From Pseudomaricurvus alkylphenolicus (GTDB lineage Bacteria; Pseudomonadota; Gammaproteobacteria; Pseudomonadales; Cellvibrionaceae): a stretch of 64,000 nt of DNA. The first letter of the stretch is position 1, and each line of letters begins with the position of its first letter. A program made the translations under genes and the position numbers. The DNA lies in contig NZ_JAAQPI010000009.1 in assembly GCF_011683955.1 (NCBI RefSeq), positions 124,001-188,000 of the forward strand, read 5' to 3'. The notes beneath the pieces were generated by a model, which worked only from the letters and a program-made list of their open reading frames with translations, searched no databases and was not told where the DNA came from. Shown here in pieces: positions 37,239 through 46,001 of this stretch.

Positions 37239-38138
37239 TCAAAAATAATGGGATATCGCCAGATAGCGGGCGCGGATATGCTCGATCAACAGCTTCACTT
37301 TATTCGGCAGTTGACGGGTAAAGGGGTACACCGCATACACCCCCAGCTTCTTGCCGACCTGCTCCGGAAACAAATCCACCAGCTGGCCATTGCGAATATC
37401 GTGGTAAACCAGACATCTTGGTACATAGGCAATGCCGTATCCTCCCAGTGCCGCTTTGCGCAAGGCGGTGGCATCGTCGGTGGAGAAGGACCCCGAAACC
37501 CGAACCACATAGTCACCGCTTTTGGCCTTGAACTGCCATTCGCTGGCACCGGTGGTCTGGTAGGCATAGCGCAGGCAATTGTGGTCGACCAAATCCTCCG
37601 GTTTTTGGGGTTTACCGTTGCGGGCGATACAGGCGGGTGAGGCACACACCACCCACTGGGAATCGAGAATATGACGGGCGATCAGACTGGAGTCCTCAAG
37701 ATAACCCGTTCGAATAACCAGGTCGTAACCGCCTTCGATCAGGTCGACAAAGCGGTTATCCAGAGACATATCCACGCTAAGCCCGGGGTGGTTGTTACAA
37801 AACTCAGCAACCGCTTCAGCCAGAATCAAATCACCGGAAATGGTGGGCACGGACATCTTGATGTGACCACTGATATTCTCGCCAAAGCCAGATACCGCAT
37901 CCACGGCCTCGGAGGTGGCCTGTTGCACATGCCTGGCGCCCTGGGCAAGGGCTTTACCGGCCTCGGTGAGGGTCAATTTGCGCGTTGTTCGATATAATAG
38001 CTGCACGCCCAATTCCTTCTCCAATCGGGCGATTCGCTTGCTGACGACGGAATTTGTCAGGCTGTTCGCCTCTGCAACCCGGCTAAAACTGCCCAATTCC
38101 ACCACCTGTGAAAACAGGATCAGATCATCTGCATGCAT
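37239..38138 (-). CDS. LysR family transcriptional regulator
   Basis: 299 residues, standard length. The N-terminal HTH is FSRVAEANSLTNSVVSKRIA (residues 18-37), followed by a substrate-binding domain (GHIKMSVPTISGDLILAEAV near 91). It is divergent from the lactate dehydrogenase gene, 118 nt apart, the usual arrangement for a LysR regulator and its target, and it also heads the minus-strand genes below. Which set it controls is not shown by the sequence. Confidence 0.92.
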   Translation of the reverse strand: MHADDLILFSQVVELGSFSRVAEANSLTNSVVSKRIARLEKELGVQLLYRTTRKLTLTEAGKALAQGARHVQQATSEAVDAVSGFGENISGHIKMSVPTISGDLILAEAVAEFCNNHPGLSVDMSLDNRFVDLIEGGYDLVIRTGYLEDSSLIARHILDSQWVVCASPACIARNGKPQKPEDLVDHNCLRYAYQTTGASEWQFKAKSGDYVVRVSGSFSTDDATALRKAALGGYGIAYVPRCLVYHDIRNGQLVDLFPEQVGKKLGVYAVYPFTRQLPNKVKLLIEHIRARYLAISHYF

Positions 38139-38256
38139 CAGATTATGCCGTTTCTGGAACTAATCATTTTCATTATTTCCGTTTATCAGGCAAAAAGAAA
38201 GGGGTAAATTGGCGTCAACTGAACGATAAAACCAACACTGTTGTTATCCCGAAACT

Positions 38257-39396
38257 ATGATTATCTCTGCCCCCACTGACTACCGCCAAGCTGCCAAAGC
38301 CAAGCTGCCACCGTTCTTGTTCCACTATATTGACGGTGGTTCCTACAGCGAGCATACCCTGGATCGCAATATCCGGGATCTCTCGGAGATCGCGCTTAAA
38401 CAGCGGGTCTTAAAAAACATGTCGGACCTCAGTCTCGACACCGAGATCTTTGGGGAACAGTTCTCACTTCCCATAGCTCTGTCTCCAGTGGGTTTAACCG
38501 GTATGTATGCCCGGCGTGGTGAAGTGCAGGCGGCAAAGGCGGCTGACAACAAAGGCATTCCGTTCACGCTGTCCACGGTGTCCGTTTGCCCGATTGAAGA
38601 GGTAGTCCCGACGATCCAGCGCCCCATGTGGTTTCAGCTCTATGTACTGAAAGATCGTGGATTTATGAAGAATGTGCTTGAACGGGCAAAGGCGGCTGGC
38701 GTCACCACTCTGGTGTTTACAGTAGATATGCCGGTGCCCGGTGCCCGCTATCGGGATATGCACTCGGGAATGAGCGGCCCCAATGCAGCGATTCGGCGTG
38801 TTGTTCAGGCCATGTTCAAACCCCACTGGGCATTGGATGTGGGAGTGTTTGGTAAACCCCACGACCTCGGTAATGTATCCACCTATCGCGGTGAACCGAC
38901 CAAACTTGAGGACTACATTGGCTGGTTGGGGGACAACTTTGACCCCTCCATTTCGTGGCAGGATCTCGAGTGGATCCGCGATTTTTGGGATGGCCCAATG
39001 GTGATCAAGGGCATTCTGGACGAACAGGATGCCAAGGACGCGGTAAAATTCGGTGCCGATGGTATCGTTGTCTCCAATCATGGGGGGCGACAGCTTGATG
39101 GTGTGCTGTCATCCGCCAAAGCGCTTCCAGGTATTGCTAACGCCGTCAAAGGGGATCTCAAGATTTTTGTAGACTCTGGCATTCGTACCGGTCTGGATGT
39201 AGTTCGGATGCTGTCACTGGGGGCAGACTGCGCAATGCTGGGGCGCTCTTTCATCTACGCCCTGGCGGCGGAAGGTCAGCAGGGCGTCGAGAATCTGCTG
39301 GATCTTTTCGAAAAAGAAATGCGCGTCGCCATGACCCTGACGGGGGCCAAGAGTATTCACGATCTGGGGCCAGAGTCCCTGGTTGTGAATACCTGA
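38257..39396 (+). CDS. lldD: FMN-dependent alpha-hydroxy acid dehydrogenase, L-lactate dehydrogenase type
   Basis: 379 residues of the LldD/glycolate oxidase family. It oxidises L-lactate (or a related 2-hydroxy acid) to the 2-oxo acid and feeds electrons to the quinone pool. Seen: [20 protein letters not shown] near residue 76, [14 protein letters not shown] near 126, and the active-site loop [11 protein letters not shown] with catalytic His275, then [20 protein letters not shown]. The gene symbol assumes lactate as substrate; mandelate- or glycolate-type activity is possible. The ATG start lacks a clear ribosome site. Confidence 0.88.
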   Translation: MIISAPTDYRQAAKAKLPPFLFHYIDGGSYSEHTLDRNIRDLSEIALKQRVLKNMSDLSLDTEIFGEQFSLPIALSPVGLTGMYARRGEVQAAKAADNKGIPFTLSTVSVCPIEEVVPTIQRPMWFQLYVLKDRGFMKNVLERAKAAGVTTLVFTVDMPVPGARYRDMHSGMSGPNAAIRRVVQAMFKPHWALDVGVFGKPHDLGNVSTYRGEPTKLEDYIGWLGDNFDPSISWQDLEWIRDFWDGPMVIKGILDEQDAKDAVKFGADGIVVSNHGGRQLDGVLSSAKALPGIANAVKGDLKIFVDSGIRTGLDVVRMLSLGADCAMLGRSFIYALAAEGQQGVENLLDLFEKEMRVAMTLTGAKSIHDLGPESLVVNT

Positions 39397-39431
39397 TGGA
39401 GAGCAGTTAGTCACCAGATTATTTTCCGGGC

Positions 39432-39473
39432 TTGACAATGCCTGTTTCAGGTCATAATGTAAACGTTTACATT
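39432..39473 (+). promoter_or_regulatory. phyH promoter with 18-bp palindromic LacI-type operator
   Basis: TTGACA (39432-39437) and CATAAT (39453-39458) with a short 15-nt spacer form a likely promoter. Overlapping the -10 is a perfect 18-bp palindrome, AATGTAAACGTTTACATT (39456-39473). Its core TGTAAACGTTTACA is of the CG-centred type bound by LacI/GalR-family repressors. No such regulator is encoded in the window. Confidence 0.65.
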
Positions 39474-39519
39474 TTGAGCCTTTACCCGTTGTTTTAAACC
39501 CCAATAAGAGAAAACTGCC

Positions 39520-40251
39520 GTGGTTGATCATAAAACATTAAGTAGCGCTGATATTGAAAAAGCGACACAACAATTTTGGAAGGATGGATTTGTGGTGGTC
39601 CCGGACTTTTTTGGTCCGGAGCTGATGGACGAATACGATGGCTTGATTCTGGACCATTATGGGATGAACCCGGATTTTGAACACAACGACGAGTTCCTGG
39701 AGGCGGCAGCAACGGAAGTGGTTCCCTGGTTTCCTCAGCGCGAGGGGATTAAGGCGTTTGACCTGGTGCAAAACTGCCCGGACCTGAATGCCTTGACAGA
39801 CAGTATTCTCGGAGAGGATTGGTATGCGGATTATTGCATGGTTATGTTTTCGAAATCCGGAACCAAAGGTCAGGCCTGGCATCAGGACTGTTCGCCGGAT
39901 AACAACCAACAGTTCAATCTGAATCGGTTGGTCTATACAAGTGATATTACCGATGAAATTGGCGGACAGACTTTGGTGGTTCCCGGTTCGCATCGACTTG
40001 GAGAGCTGCCCTCGAAAGCCAGCGCGAGTGACTTTCCTGAAAAGAGAATCTTGACACCAACCAAGGGTACGGTGGTGTTGCTGCATGGTCACACCTGGCA
40101 CAGTGTGATGCCGGTAAGCGGCGCCTATCGTGTCTCCACCAATTACCGCAGCGCCCCCAAGGGGACGCCGGAGGGGATTACCGATATCTGTGTTTACCAG
40201 AATATGCGTTACCGGTTTTCCACCAATTCTATTGTGGAAGAGAGGGTGTAA
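39520..40251 (+). CDS. Phytanoyl-CoA dioxygenase (PhyH) family Fe(II)/2-oxoglutarate oxygenase
   Basis: 243 residues. The iron-binding facial triad is visible: His121 and Asp123 in QAWHQDCSPD, and a distal histidine in LLHGHTWHSVMP (His194 most likely), with YRVSTNYR supplying the arginine for 2-oxoglutarate. Such enzymes hydroxylate a small molecule or acyl-CoA; the substrate is unknown. Translation starts at a GTG (39520). It is a single gene behind a promoter with a palindromic operator, and lies at the left edge of the A+T-richer catabolic island. Confidence 0.88.
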   Translation: MVDHKTLSSADIEKATQQFWKDGFVVVPDFFGPELMDEYDGLILDHYGMNPDFEHNDEFLEAAATEVVPWFPQREGIKAFDLVQNCPDLNALTDSILGEDWYADYCMVMFSKSGTKGQAWHQDCSPDNNQQFNLNRLVYTSDITDEIGGQTLVVPGSHRLGELPSKASASDFPEKRILTPTKGTVVLLHGHTWHSVMPVSGAYRVSTNYRSAPKGTPEGITDICVYQNMRYRFSTNSIVEERV

Positions 40252-40642
40252 TGACCGGTTGCTATCTTTCTGGTGGCGAGTGATATCTACTTGTCATCAC
40301 TGGCTAAGAACTTAGCCGCGCCACCATAAACTAGCCTCTCAATGAAAGAAATGTCAGAACTTCCAATTGGCGACCTCTGATCGCTGAAATTCTAGGAGTG
40401 CGCGACCTGACGCCACGGGACGCCGCCTCCCTTTTCCAATTTCTCTGACCAATTCGATACTCGATCAATCCGCTGTTGTCACAGGGTGTTAACGCTTTGT
40501 CATCGCGAGCAAAGTAACGACCCTATGATAGGCGTTAACATTTCCTAGCTATCAATAACGCTGGAGCGACAAGGCTGGAAAATGGTCTACATGTGTAAAT
40601 CATGACTCTACGGCAAAGCACATTGAAAATCCTGAGGACACT
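40252..40642 (+). promoter_or_regulatory. Island-edge intergenic region with two operator pairs and structured repeats
   Basis: 391 nt without a gene. It contains a folded element at 40271-40326 (listed separately) and two pairs of the island's 16-bp direct repeats. The first pair is 40271 (TGGTGGCGAGTGATAT, weak) and 40292 (TGTCATCACTGGCTAA). The second is 40477 (TGTCACAGGGTGTTAA) and 40498 (TGTCATCGCGAGCAAA). Both pairs are spaced exactly 21 bp. TATGAT at 40524-40529 is a possible -10 for the downstream operon. A further 9-bp dyad joins TGTTAACGC (40487-40495) and GCGTTAACA (40532-40540). GAGGA upstream of 40643 is the ribosome site. Confidence 0.65.
40271..40326. other. 56-nt sequence able to fold as a three-way junction
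   Basis: Outer stem TGGTGGCG (40271-40278) with CGCCACCA (40319-40326). First inner stem AGTGAT (40279-40284) with ATCACT (40296-40301). Second inner stem GGCTAA (40302-40307) with TTAGCC (40312-40317). The stems abut with only one unpaired base at the junction. It starts 20 nt after the phyH stop. No T tract follows, so it is not a standard terminator. It overlaps one operator pair, which may account for part of the symmetry. Confidence 0.5.
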
Positions 40643-42448
40643 ATGAATCATAATCTACTTAATGAAAGAGATTTAGACTTTTTACTTTACGAGTTCTTGG
40701 ATACAGAGTCCCTATTGGAAAGACCCCGTTATAGAGAACACTCCAGAGAGATTTTTAACGCTACTCTGGATACGGCCCATACGGTCGCAAACCGATACTT
40801 TGCCAATCACAACGCTAGGGGGGACGCCAATGAGCCAAAATTCGAAGGTGAATGCGTTCATTTGATACCAGAGACAAAAGAAGCTTGGAATGCCTTTAGC
40901 GAGGCAGGGTTTCTGGCAGCGCATTATGACTTTGATGAAGGTGGGATGCAGCTCCCCGAGGTAGTTCTGCGTGCTTCGATGGCCTATTTTAGTGCCGCCA
41001 ACATCGCGACTACCGGTTATCCGTTTCTCAGCTTGGGTGCCGCGAACTTGATACATTCTTTTGCTGATGAACAACAGAAGAATAGATTCTTAACGCCAAT
41101 GCAGGAAGGAAGGTTCGCCGGAACCATGGCGCTAACGGAGCCTGGTCAGGGCTCAGCTCTAGCCGACATCAAAACCACAGCAAAGCTTAGTGAAGATGGT
41201 ACATACCGAATCTTCGGTCAGAAGATGTTTATATCCGGCGGTGACCAATCGATAACCGAGAACATTATTCATATGGTGCTGGCCAAGATAGAGGGCGCAC
41301 CTGCCGGGTCCAAAGGGATATCACTGTTTATCTGTCCGAAGTTCAATGTTAACGAAGACGGATCGCTTGGAGAGCGCAATGATGTTGTTCTAGCCGGGTT
41401 GTTGCACAAAATGGGATACCGAAATACAACATCCACGGTTCTGAACTTTGGAGAAAGAGAGGGTGCCGTCGGATACTTAGTTGGTGAGCCTCATATGGGG
41501 CTGCGTTACATGTTTCAGATGATGAATGAAGCTCGTATTGGCGTCGGCCTGGGCGCTTCAGCGCTTGCTTATCAGGGCTTCAATTGCTCGTTGAAGTACG
41601 CACGAGACCGCCCTCAGGGAAGATTACCTTCGAACAAAAAACCCGAATCCAAACAAGTCAGCATTATTCAACACGCCGATGTCAGACGTATGCTATTGGC
41701 GCAAAAAGCTTACGCGGAGGGTGGTATTGCGATGTGCCTCTACGCCAGTTCTCTGTTTGAAGACACTAAAACCGCGGACTCAAGAAAAGTCAGGGAAGAG
41801 TCGTCGCTGCTGTTGGATTTACTGACTCCAATAGTGAAATCCTGGCCTTCGAAATATGGGTTAGCAGCCAATGAGTTGGCGATACAGATATTAGGGGGCT
41901 CAGGGTATATTCGAGAATACCCGGTTGAGCAATACTACCGCGACAACAGGCTTAATCCTATTCATGAGGGTACTGAAGCCATTCACGCGCTCGACATTCT
42001 TGGTAGAAAAGTATCAATGAAGGGAGGGTTGGCCTTCCGGCTTTTCAATCAAACTGTCGATCGAACACTTGCTGAGGCGGAGGGGTACAAGGTTTGCAAA
42101 GACTTCGCTACTGCCTTAAGGCAAAGTATAGATATTCTCAATGATGTTACGCAGGCGCTGTCCTCAAAGGTTGCCCAGGATCCTGACACTGCATTGGCAA
42201 ATGCGACCGTGTATCTGGACCTGTTTGGTCGTGTGTTTGCTGCCTGGATCTGGTTGAAGCAAGCAATCTCAGCAGAAAACTCTCTAAAATCTGAGTGTAT
42301 ATCGAGTGACGATCAAAACTTCTATCTCGGTAAGCTGCAAGTATCACGATACTACTTCCAATGGGAACTTCCGAAAATTTATCAACAGTCGGAGCTACTG
42401 AAGAGTTTTGACTCCGCGCCATTAGAAATGCGCAATGAGTGGTTCTGA
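40643..42448 (+). CDS. Long-type acyl-CoA dehydrogenase (DmdC-like), first of two
   Basis: 601 residues, the length of the extended dehydrogenases with an extra C-terminal domain (DmdC, methylthiopropionyl-CoA dehydrogenase, and relatives). Seen: MALTEPGQGSALADIKTTAK near residue 163 (substrate/FAD site), YRIFGQKMFISGGDQ, HADVRRMLLAQKAYAEGG near 345, and NPIHEGTEAIHALDILGRKV near 441, which carries the expected catalytic glutamate. It introduces a double bond into an acyl-CoA that is not identifiable here. First gene of a four-gene operon with SDRs and a second dehydrogenase, behind an operator pair. Base composition is clearly more A+T-rich than in genes to the left. Confidence 0.88.
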   Translation: MNHNLLNERDLDFLLYEFLDTESLLERPRYREHSREIFNATLDTAHTVANRYFANHNARGDANEPKFEGECVHLIPETKEAWNAFSEAGFLAAHYDFDEGGMQLPEVVLRASMAYFSAANIATTGYPFLSLGAANLIHSFADEQQKNRFLTPMQEGRFAGTMALTEPGQGSALADIKTTAKLSEDGTYRIFGQKMFISGGDQSITENIIHMVLAKIEGAPAGSKGISLFICPKFNVNEDGSLGERNDVVLAGLLHKMGYRNTTSTVLNFGEREGAVGYLVGEPHMGLRYMFQMMNEARIGVGLGASALAYQGFNCSLKYARDRPQGRLPSNKKPESKQVSIIQHADVRRMLLAQKAYAEGGIAMCLYASSLFEDTKTADSRKVREESSLLLDLLTPIVKSWPSKYGLAANELAIQILGGSGYIREYPVEQYYRDNRLNPIHEGTEAIHALDILGRKVSMKGGLAFRLFNQTVDRTLAEAEGYKVCKDFATALRQSIDILNDVTQALSSKVAQDPDTALANATVYLDLFGRVFAAWIWLKQAISAENSLKSECISSDDQNFYLGKLQVSRYYFQWELPKIYQQSELLKSFDSAPLEMRNEWF

Positions 42449-42449
42449 C

Positions 42450-43253
42450 ATGAAAATGAATAAGGTATCAAATAGCAAAGCAATGAACACTGAAATGTTT
42501 TCACTTAAAGGCCGTGTTGCTCTAATAACCGGTGCGTCTTCCGGTATTGGCTACACCCTGGCAAAGGGATTTTCGGCGGCTGGTGCTACTGTAGTGATCG
42601 CCGCTAGACGAATTGAGCGATTACAAGCTCTAGAGGAGGATATTCAATCAAAGGGTGGGAAAGTCGTATCCGTTAATATGGATGTGGTTGACCGAGATAG
42701 CGTCAATGCCGGATTTTCCGTAGCGCAAGATCAGGTCGGGGTCATTGATGTCATTGTAAATAATGCCGGAGTAGCAGACCCGAAAAACTTTATGAGTATT
42801 GATGAAGATTGCCGAGACTATGTTATGAATACTAATTTCAACGGAGTTTGGAATGTTGCCCAGGAAGGTGCGAGGCGGATGATCGAGTCGGATAAACCAG
42901 GCAGCATCGTCAATATTGCATCCATTCTGGCGTTGGGAGTTCAAAAGGGACAATCTGTATATTGTGCTTCAAAAGCCGCTGTTGCACAGTTAACAAAAAG
43001 TTTGGCTCTGGATCTGGCGAAACAAGACATCCGAGTTAATGCCCTGGCTCCGGGCTGGTTCAAAACCGAAATGAATCAAGATTACTTTGACTCCAAACCA
43101 GGTCTTGATTATATAGGACGGATGCCCGCAAGACGGCTGGGTAATCTGGAGGAACTGGTCGGGCCGGCCTTACTTTTGGCCAGCGCCGCAGGTGCTTTTG
43201 TGAATGGCGCTGTACTTCCTGTGGATGGTGCTATTGATGTCGTGAAAATATAG
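42450..43253 (+). CDS. Short-chain dehydrogenase/reductase (SDR), island SDR 1
   Basis: About 267 residues. Classical SDR: NAD(P) motif TGASSGIGYTLAKGFSAAG near residue 25, NNAG, and catalytic Ser with YCASKAAVAQLTKSLALDL. It interconverts an alcohol and a ketone, probably on a CoA-bound or free hydroxy intermediate. The start is uncertain: the ATG at 42435 overlaps the preceding gene by 14 nt, the ATG at 42450 follows its stop by one base, and the fold could start as late as 42483. I use 42450 for its spacing from GAGTGG. Confidence 0.85.
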   Translation: MKMNKVSNSKAMNTEMFSLKGRVALITGASSGIGYTLAKGFSAAGATVVIAARRIERLQALEEDIQSKGGKVVSVNMDVVDRDSVNAGFSVAQDQVGVIDVIVNNAGVADPKNFMSIDEDCRDYVMNTNFNGVWNVAQEGARRMIESDKPGSIVNIASILALGVQKGQSVYCASKAAVAQLTKSLALDLAKQDIRVNALAPGWFKTEMNQDYFDSKPGLDYIGRMPARRLGNLEELVGPALLLASAAGAFVNGAVLPVDGAIDVVKI

Positions 43254-43271
43254 ATTGCGAGTATTTCATCC

Positions 43272-44045
43272 ATGGATATTTACAACAAAGTCATTGCGAT
43301 CACCGGAGGCGCCGGTGGTTTAGGGCTGGAGATGGCAATGCATCTCTCTCAAAAAGGAGCAAATATCGCGCTCATTGATGTAAACCAGACTGGACTTAAT
43401 CGCGCTCTCGGATATTGTGCTGCCATTAACCGGGATTTCGGTACCAAAACTCGCATCTATAACGCCAACGTTGCCAATGAGGAAGAGGTGATAAAAGTAT
43501 TCACCAAAATAAGATCCGATTTTGGCAGCTTACACGGTCTCATCAACAATGCAGGGATCACTAGAGATGCGCTCATGGTGAAGACTAATAGTGAGTGCAT
43601 TTCAACTCGTATGAGTTATGAGCAATGGAAGTCAGTTATCGATGTTAACCTTACCGGTACTTTCCTCTGTGGAAGGGAGGCTGCTACATTGATGATTGAA
43701 AGTGAAAGCAAGGGCGTTATCGTCAACATTGCGAGCATAAGTAAAGCAGGGAACATGGGGCAATCCAACTATTCTGCTTCAAAAGCTGGAGTGGAGGCAC
43801 TCTGTGTAACCTGGGCAAAAGAGTTGTCACGTCATGGCATTCGGAGCGCTGCAGTCGCTCCAGGCTTTATAGAAACTGACTTGGTTGCCAACATGAAGCC
43901 GGAATTGCAAGAATCAATCACTGAGAGGATTCCACTGAAGGAAATGGGAAGGCCTCTTCACATCTCTAAAACGGTCTCCTTTATCCTTGAAAACGACTAT
44001 ATCTCCGGTCGAACAATAGAGGTTGACGCTGGACTGAGGTTCTAA
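43272..44045 (+). CDS. Short-chain dehydrogenase/reductase (SDR), island SDR 2 (FabG-like)
   Basis: 257 residues. Seen: ITGGAGGLGLEMAMHLSQKG (residues 10-29), NNAGITRDALMVK near 92, and YSASKAGVEALCVTWAKELS with the active-site Tyr-x-x-x-Lys. The NNAGITRD segment is typical of 3-oxoacyl reductase (FabG) types, so a beta-hydroxyacyl/ketoacyl-CoA step is plausible. It is 18 nt after SDR 1 and 50 nt before the second dehydrogenase, in the same operon. Confidence 0.88.
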   Translation: MDIYNKVIAITGGAGGLGLEMAMHLSQKGANIALIDVNQTGLNRALGYCAAINRDFGTKTRIYNANVANEEEVIKVFTKIRSDFGSLHGLINNAGITRDALMVKTNSECISTRMSYEQWKSVIDVNLTGTFLCGREAATLMIESESKGVIVNIASISKAGNMGQSNYSASKAGVEALCVTWAKELSRHGIRSAAVAPGFIETDLVANMKPELQESITERIPLKEMGRPLHISKTVSFILENDYISGRTIEVDAGLRF

Positions 44046-44095
44046 CCTTTGTTCAGAGAACACACGTCAAACAACCCAATATTCGGGAACCCACT

Positions 44096-45880
44096 ATGTC
44101 TCTGTACATCGCACCCCTAAGAAACATCAAGTTCGCCATGAACGAAGTGCTCGACTTTCCGAGCCACTACCGCGAATTACCTACAGCGGAAGAAACTATG
44201 TCAGATTTGGTAGATGCGATATTGTCGGAAGCGGCAAAATTCTCTGAAAATGTCATTGCGCCGCTGAACACTGTAGGAGATCTTGAAGGCTGCAAATTTG
44301 ATAATGGCGCTGTCACGACTCCCAAGGGTTTTAAGGAAGCATATGACAGCTTCGTCATGAATGGATGGCATAGCCTTTCTCAGGATGTTGAATATGGTGG
44401 TCAAGGTTTGCCGAGTTCACTCAATAGTATTGTGCTGGAAATGCTAGCCTCGGCAAATCAGGCCTGGGAGATGTATCCGGCGCTTACCTGGGGCGCGATA
44501 AAAACTTTGGAAGCTCATGGCAATTCGGATCTCTGTCGTCAATTTTTACCAAATTTGATCTCTGGAAAGTGGTCTGGAACCATGTGCCTAACTGAATCTC
44601 AAGCGGGTTCCGACTTGGGCCTGCTGCGCACAAAAGCGATTCCCAACGGCGACGCCAGCTATACCATTCGGGGCAGCAAGATCTTTATTTCGGCTGGCGA
44701 CCATGACTTAACCGACAATATCATTCACATTGTGTTGGCACGGCTCCCTGATGCGCCCGAAGGCGTCAAGGGGATTTCCCTGTTCGCCGTACCAAAATAC
44801 AAACTTAATAAGGATGCATCTCTTGGGGAGGGTAATAAAGTCCACTGTGGTTCCATTGAACACAAAATGGGCATACACGGTAATGCCACTTGTGTCATTA
44901 ATTTTGATGACTCAATTGGCTATATGCTGGGAGAGCCCAATAAGGGTATGCGAGCTATGTTCACCTTTATCAATGAATCTCGATTGAGTGTAGCGCAGCA
45001 AGCCGTTGCTAATATGGAGGCTTCTTTCCAGACGGCGTCTAGTTATGCAAGAGAGCGGCTTCAGATGCGAGCGTTCCGACGAATGGACCCGGCAAGTGCG
45101 GCTGATCCCATTATTGCCCATGCAGACGTACGTCGAATGTTGCTAACCCAGAAGGCGTTTGTTGAAGGTGGACGCTTACTGAACTATTTTTGCGCGAAAC
45201 AGATTGATATCGTTGAATCGCACCCGCAAAAGGCTGCTAGAGATACCGCCGACAATCTATTGGGCTTCCTGACGCCCATTGCCAAAGGATTTCTAACAGA
45301 GGTCAGCCAGGAAGCGACATCTCTGGGGATTCAGGTTCTTGGCGGACACGGATACCTGAAGGAATGGGGCCAAGAACAACGCTATAGGGATACGCGCATT
45401 ACCGCCATCTACGAAGGAACTACCGGCATTCAAGGCCTGGATTTGCTCGTTCGAAAGGTATTGGCTTCAAAAAGCAAGCTGCTGGAAAGTTTTGTCTCCA
45501 TTATAGATGGCTTCTGCCGCCAAAATGCCGATACCTACTACGCTATTGCTCTTGGAGATACGGTAGATCAATGGAAGGGCATTTCCAACGAGCTGTCTCT
45601 CCTTACTGAAAGAAACGAGGAAGAAGCCAATGCGGCAGCCTTTGAATACCTGATGTATTCCGGCTACTGCGTCCTAGCCTACTTTCTTGCGGAAGGTGCA
45701 GTATTGGCAGACCGGGAAATTCAATCAGGTTCTGAAGAAGAGCTGTACTATAAATCCAAGCAGACCATTGCTAAGTTCTATTTTGAACGCATTCTGCCCC
45801 GTAAAGATGCTCTGAAAATGGCGATGCTCTCGGGTTCGGCGAATTTGGCGAATCCAGACAATGTCGTATACGACGTCTAA
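44096..45880 (+). CDS. Long-type acyl-CoA dehydrogenase (DmdC-like), second of two
   Basis: 594 residues, a paralogue of the 40643 gene and closer to canonical DmdC-type proteins. It has the N-terminal APLRNIKFAMNEVLDFPSHY, then MCLTESQAGSDLGLLRTKAI near residue 162, RGSKIFISAGDHDLTDNIIH, and AIYEGTTGIQGLDLLVRKVL near 438 with the catalytic glutamate. Family members desaturate short or branched acyl-CoAs, including methylthiopropionyl-CoA. The presence of two such enzymes in one operon suggests two successive desaturation steps or two acyl intermediates. Last gene before an operator pair at 45881. Confidence 0.9.
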   Translation: MSLYIAPLRNIKFAMNEVLDFPSHYRELPTAEETMSDLVDAILSEAAKFSENVIAPLNTVGDLEGCKFDNGAVTTPKGFKEAYDSFVMNGWHSLSQDVEYGGQGLPSSLNSIVLEMLASANQAWEMYPALTWGAIKTLEAHGNSDLCRQFLPNLISGKWSGTMCLTESQAGSDLGLLRTKAIPNGDASYTIRGSKIFISAGDHDLTDNIIHIVLARLPDAPEGVKGISLFAVPKYKLNKDASLGEGNKVHCGSIEHKMGIHGNATCVINFDDSIGYMLGEPNKGMRAMFTFINESRLSVAQQAVANMEASFQTASSYARERLQMRAFRRMDPASAADPIIAHADVRRMLLTQKAFVEGGRLLNYFCAKQIDIVESHPQKAARDTADNLLGFLTPIAKGFLTEVSQEATSLGIQVLGGHGYLKEWGQEQRYRDTRITAIYEGTTGIQGLDLLVRKVLASKSKLLESFVSIIDGFCRQNADTYYAIALGDTVDQWKGISNELSLLTERNEEEANAAAFEYLMYSGYCVLAYFLAEGAVLADREIQSGSEEELYYKSKQTIAKFYFERILPRKDALKMAMLSGSANLANPDNVVYDV

Positions 45881-45917
45881 TGTCACTTGCTGCAAAGTGT
45901 TTGTCGTCTGTTGTTTA
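45881..45917 (+). promoter_or_regulatory. Operator pair upstream of acetoacetate-decarboxylase-like operon
   Basis: Direct repeats TGTCACTTGCTGCAAA (45881-45896) and TGTCGTCTGTTGTTTA (45902-45917), 21 bp start to start, 100-121 nt before the ATG at 46002. Same pattern as at 40477, 50451, 52170 and 54580. Probably an AraC-family binding site; a -10 box is not clear. Confidence 0.6.
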
Positions 45918-46001
45918 GATCGCCGGTTGATATCCGGGTAACTTAATATCCACCCAAGCCGGTATTGAATGTGACCGGCTTCCGCAAATCAGGAGATGAT
46001 A

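Noticed and set aside
40271-40326. Three-way junction as an integron attC site
   Set aside because: The conserved R-box core (GTTRRRY type) is not present at the ends, and there is no integrase or cassette array nearby.
42435-42449. Upstream ATG at 42435 as the SDR 1 start
   Set aside because: It overlaps the dehydrogenase gene by 14 nt without a ribosome site; the ATG at 42450 is at least as likely.
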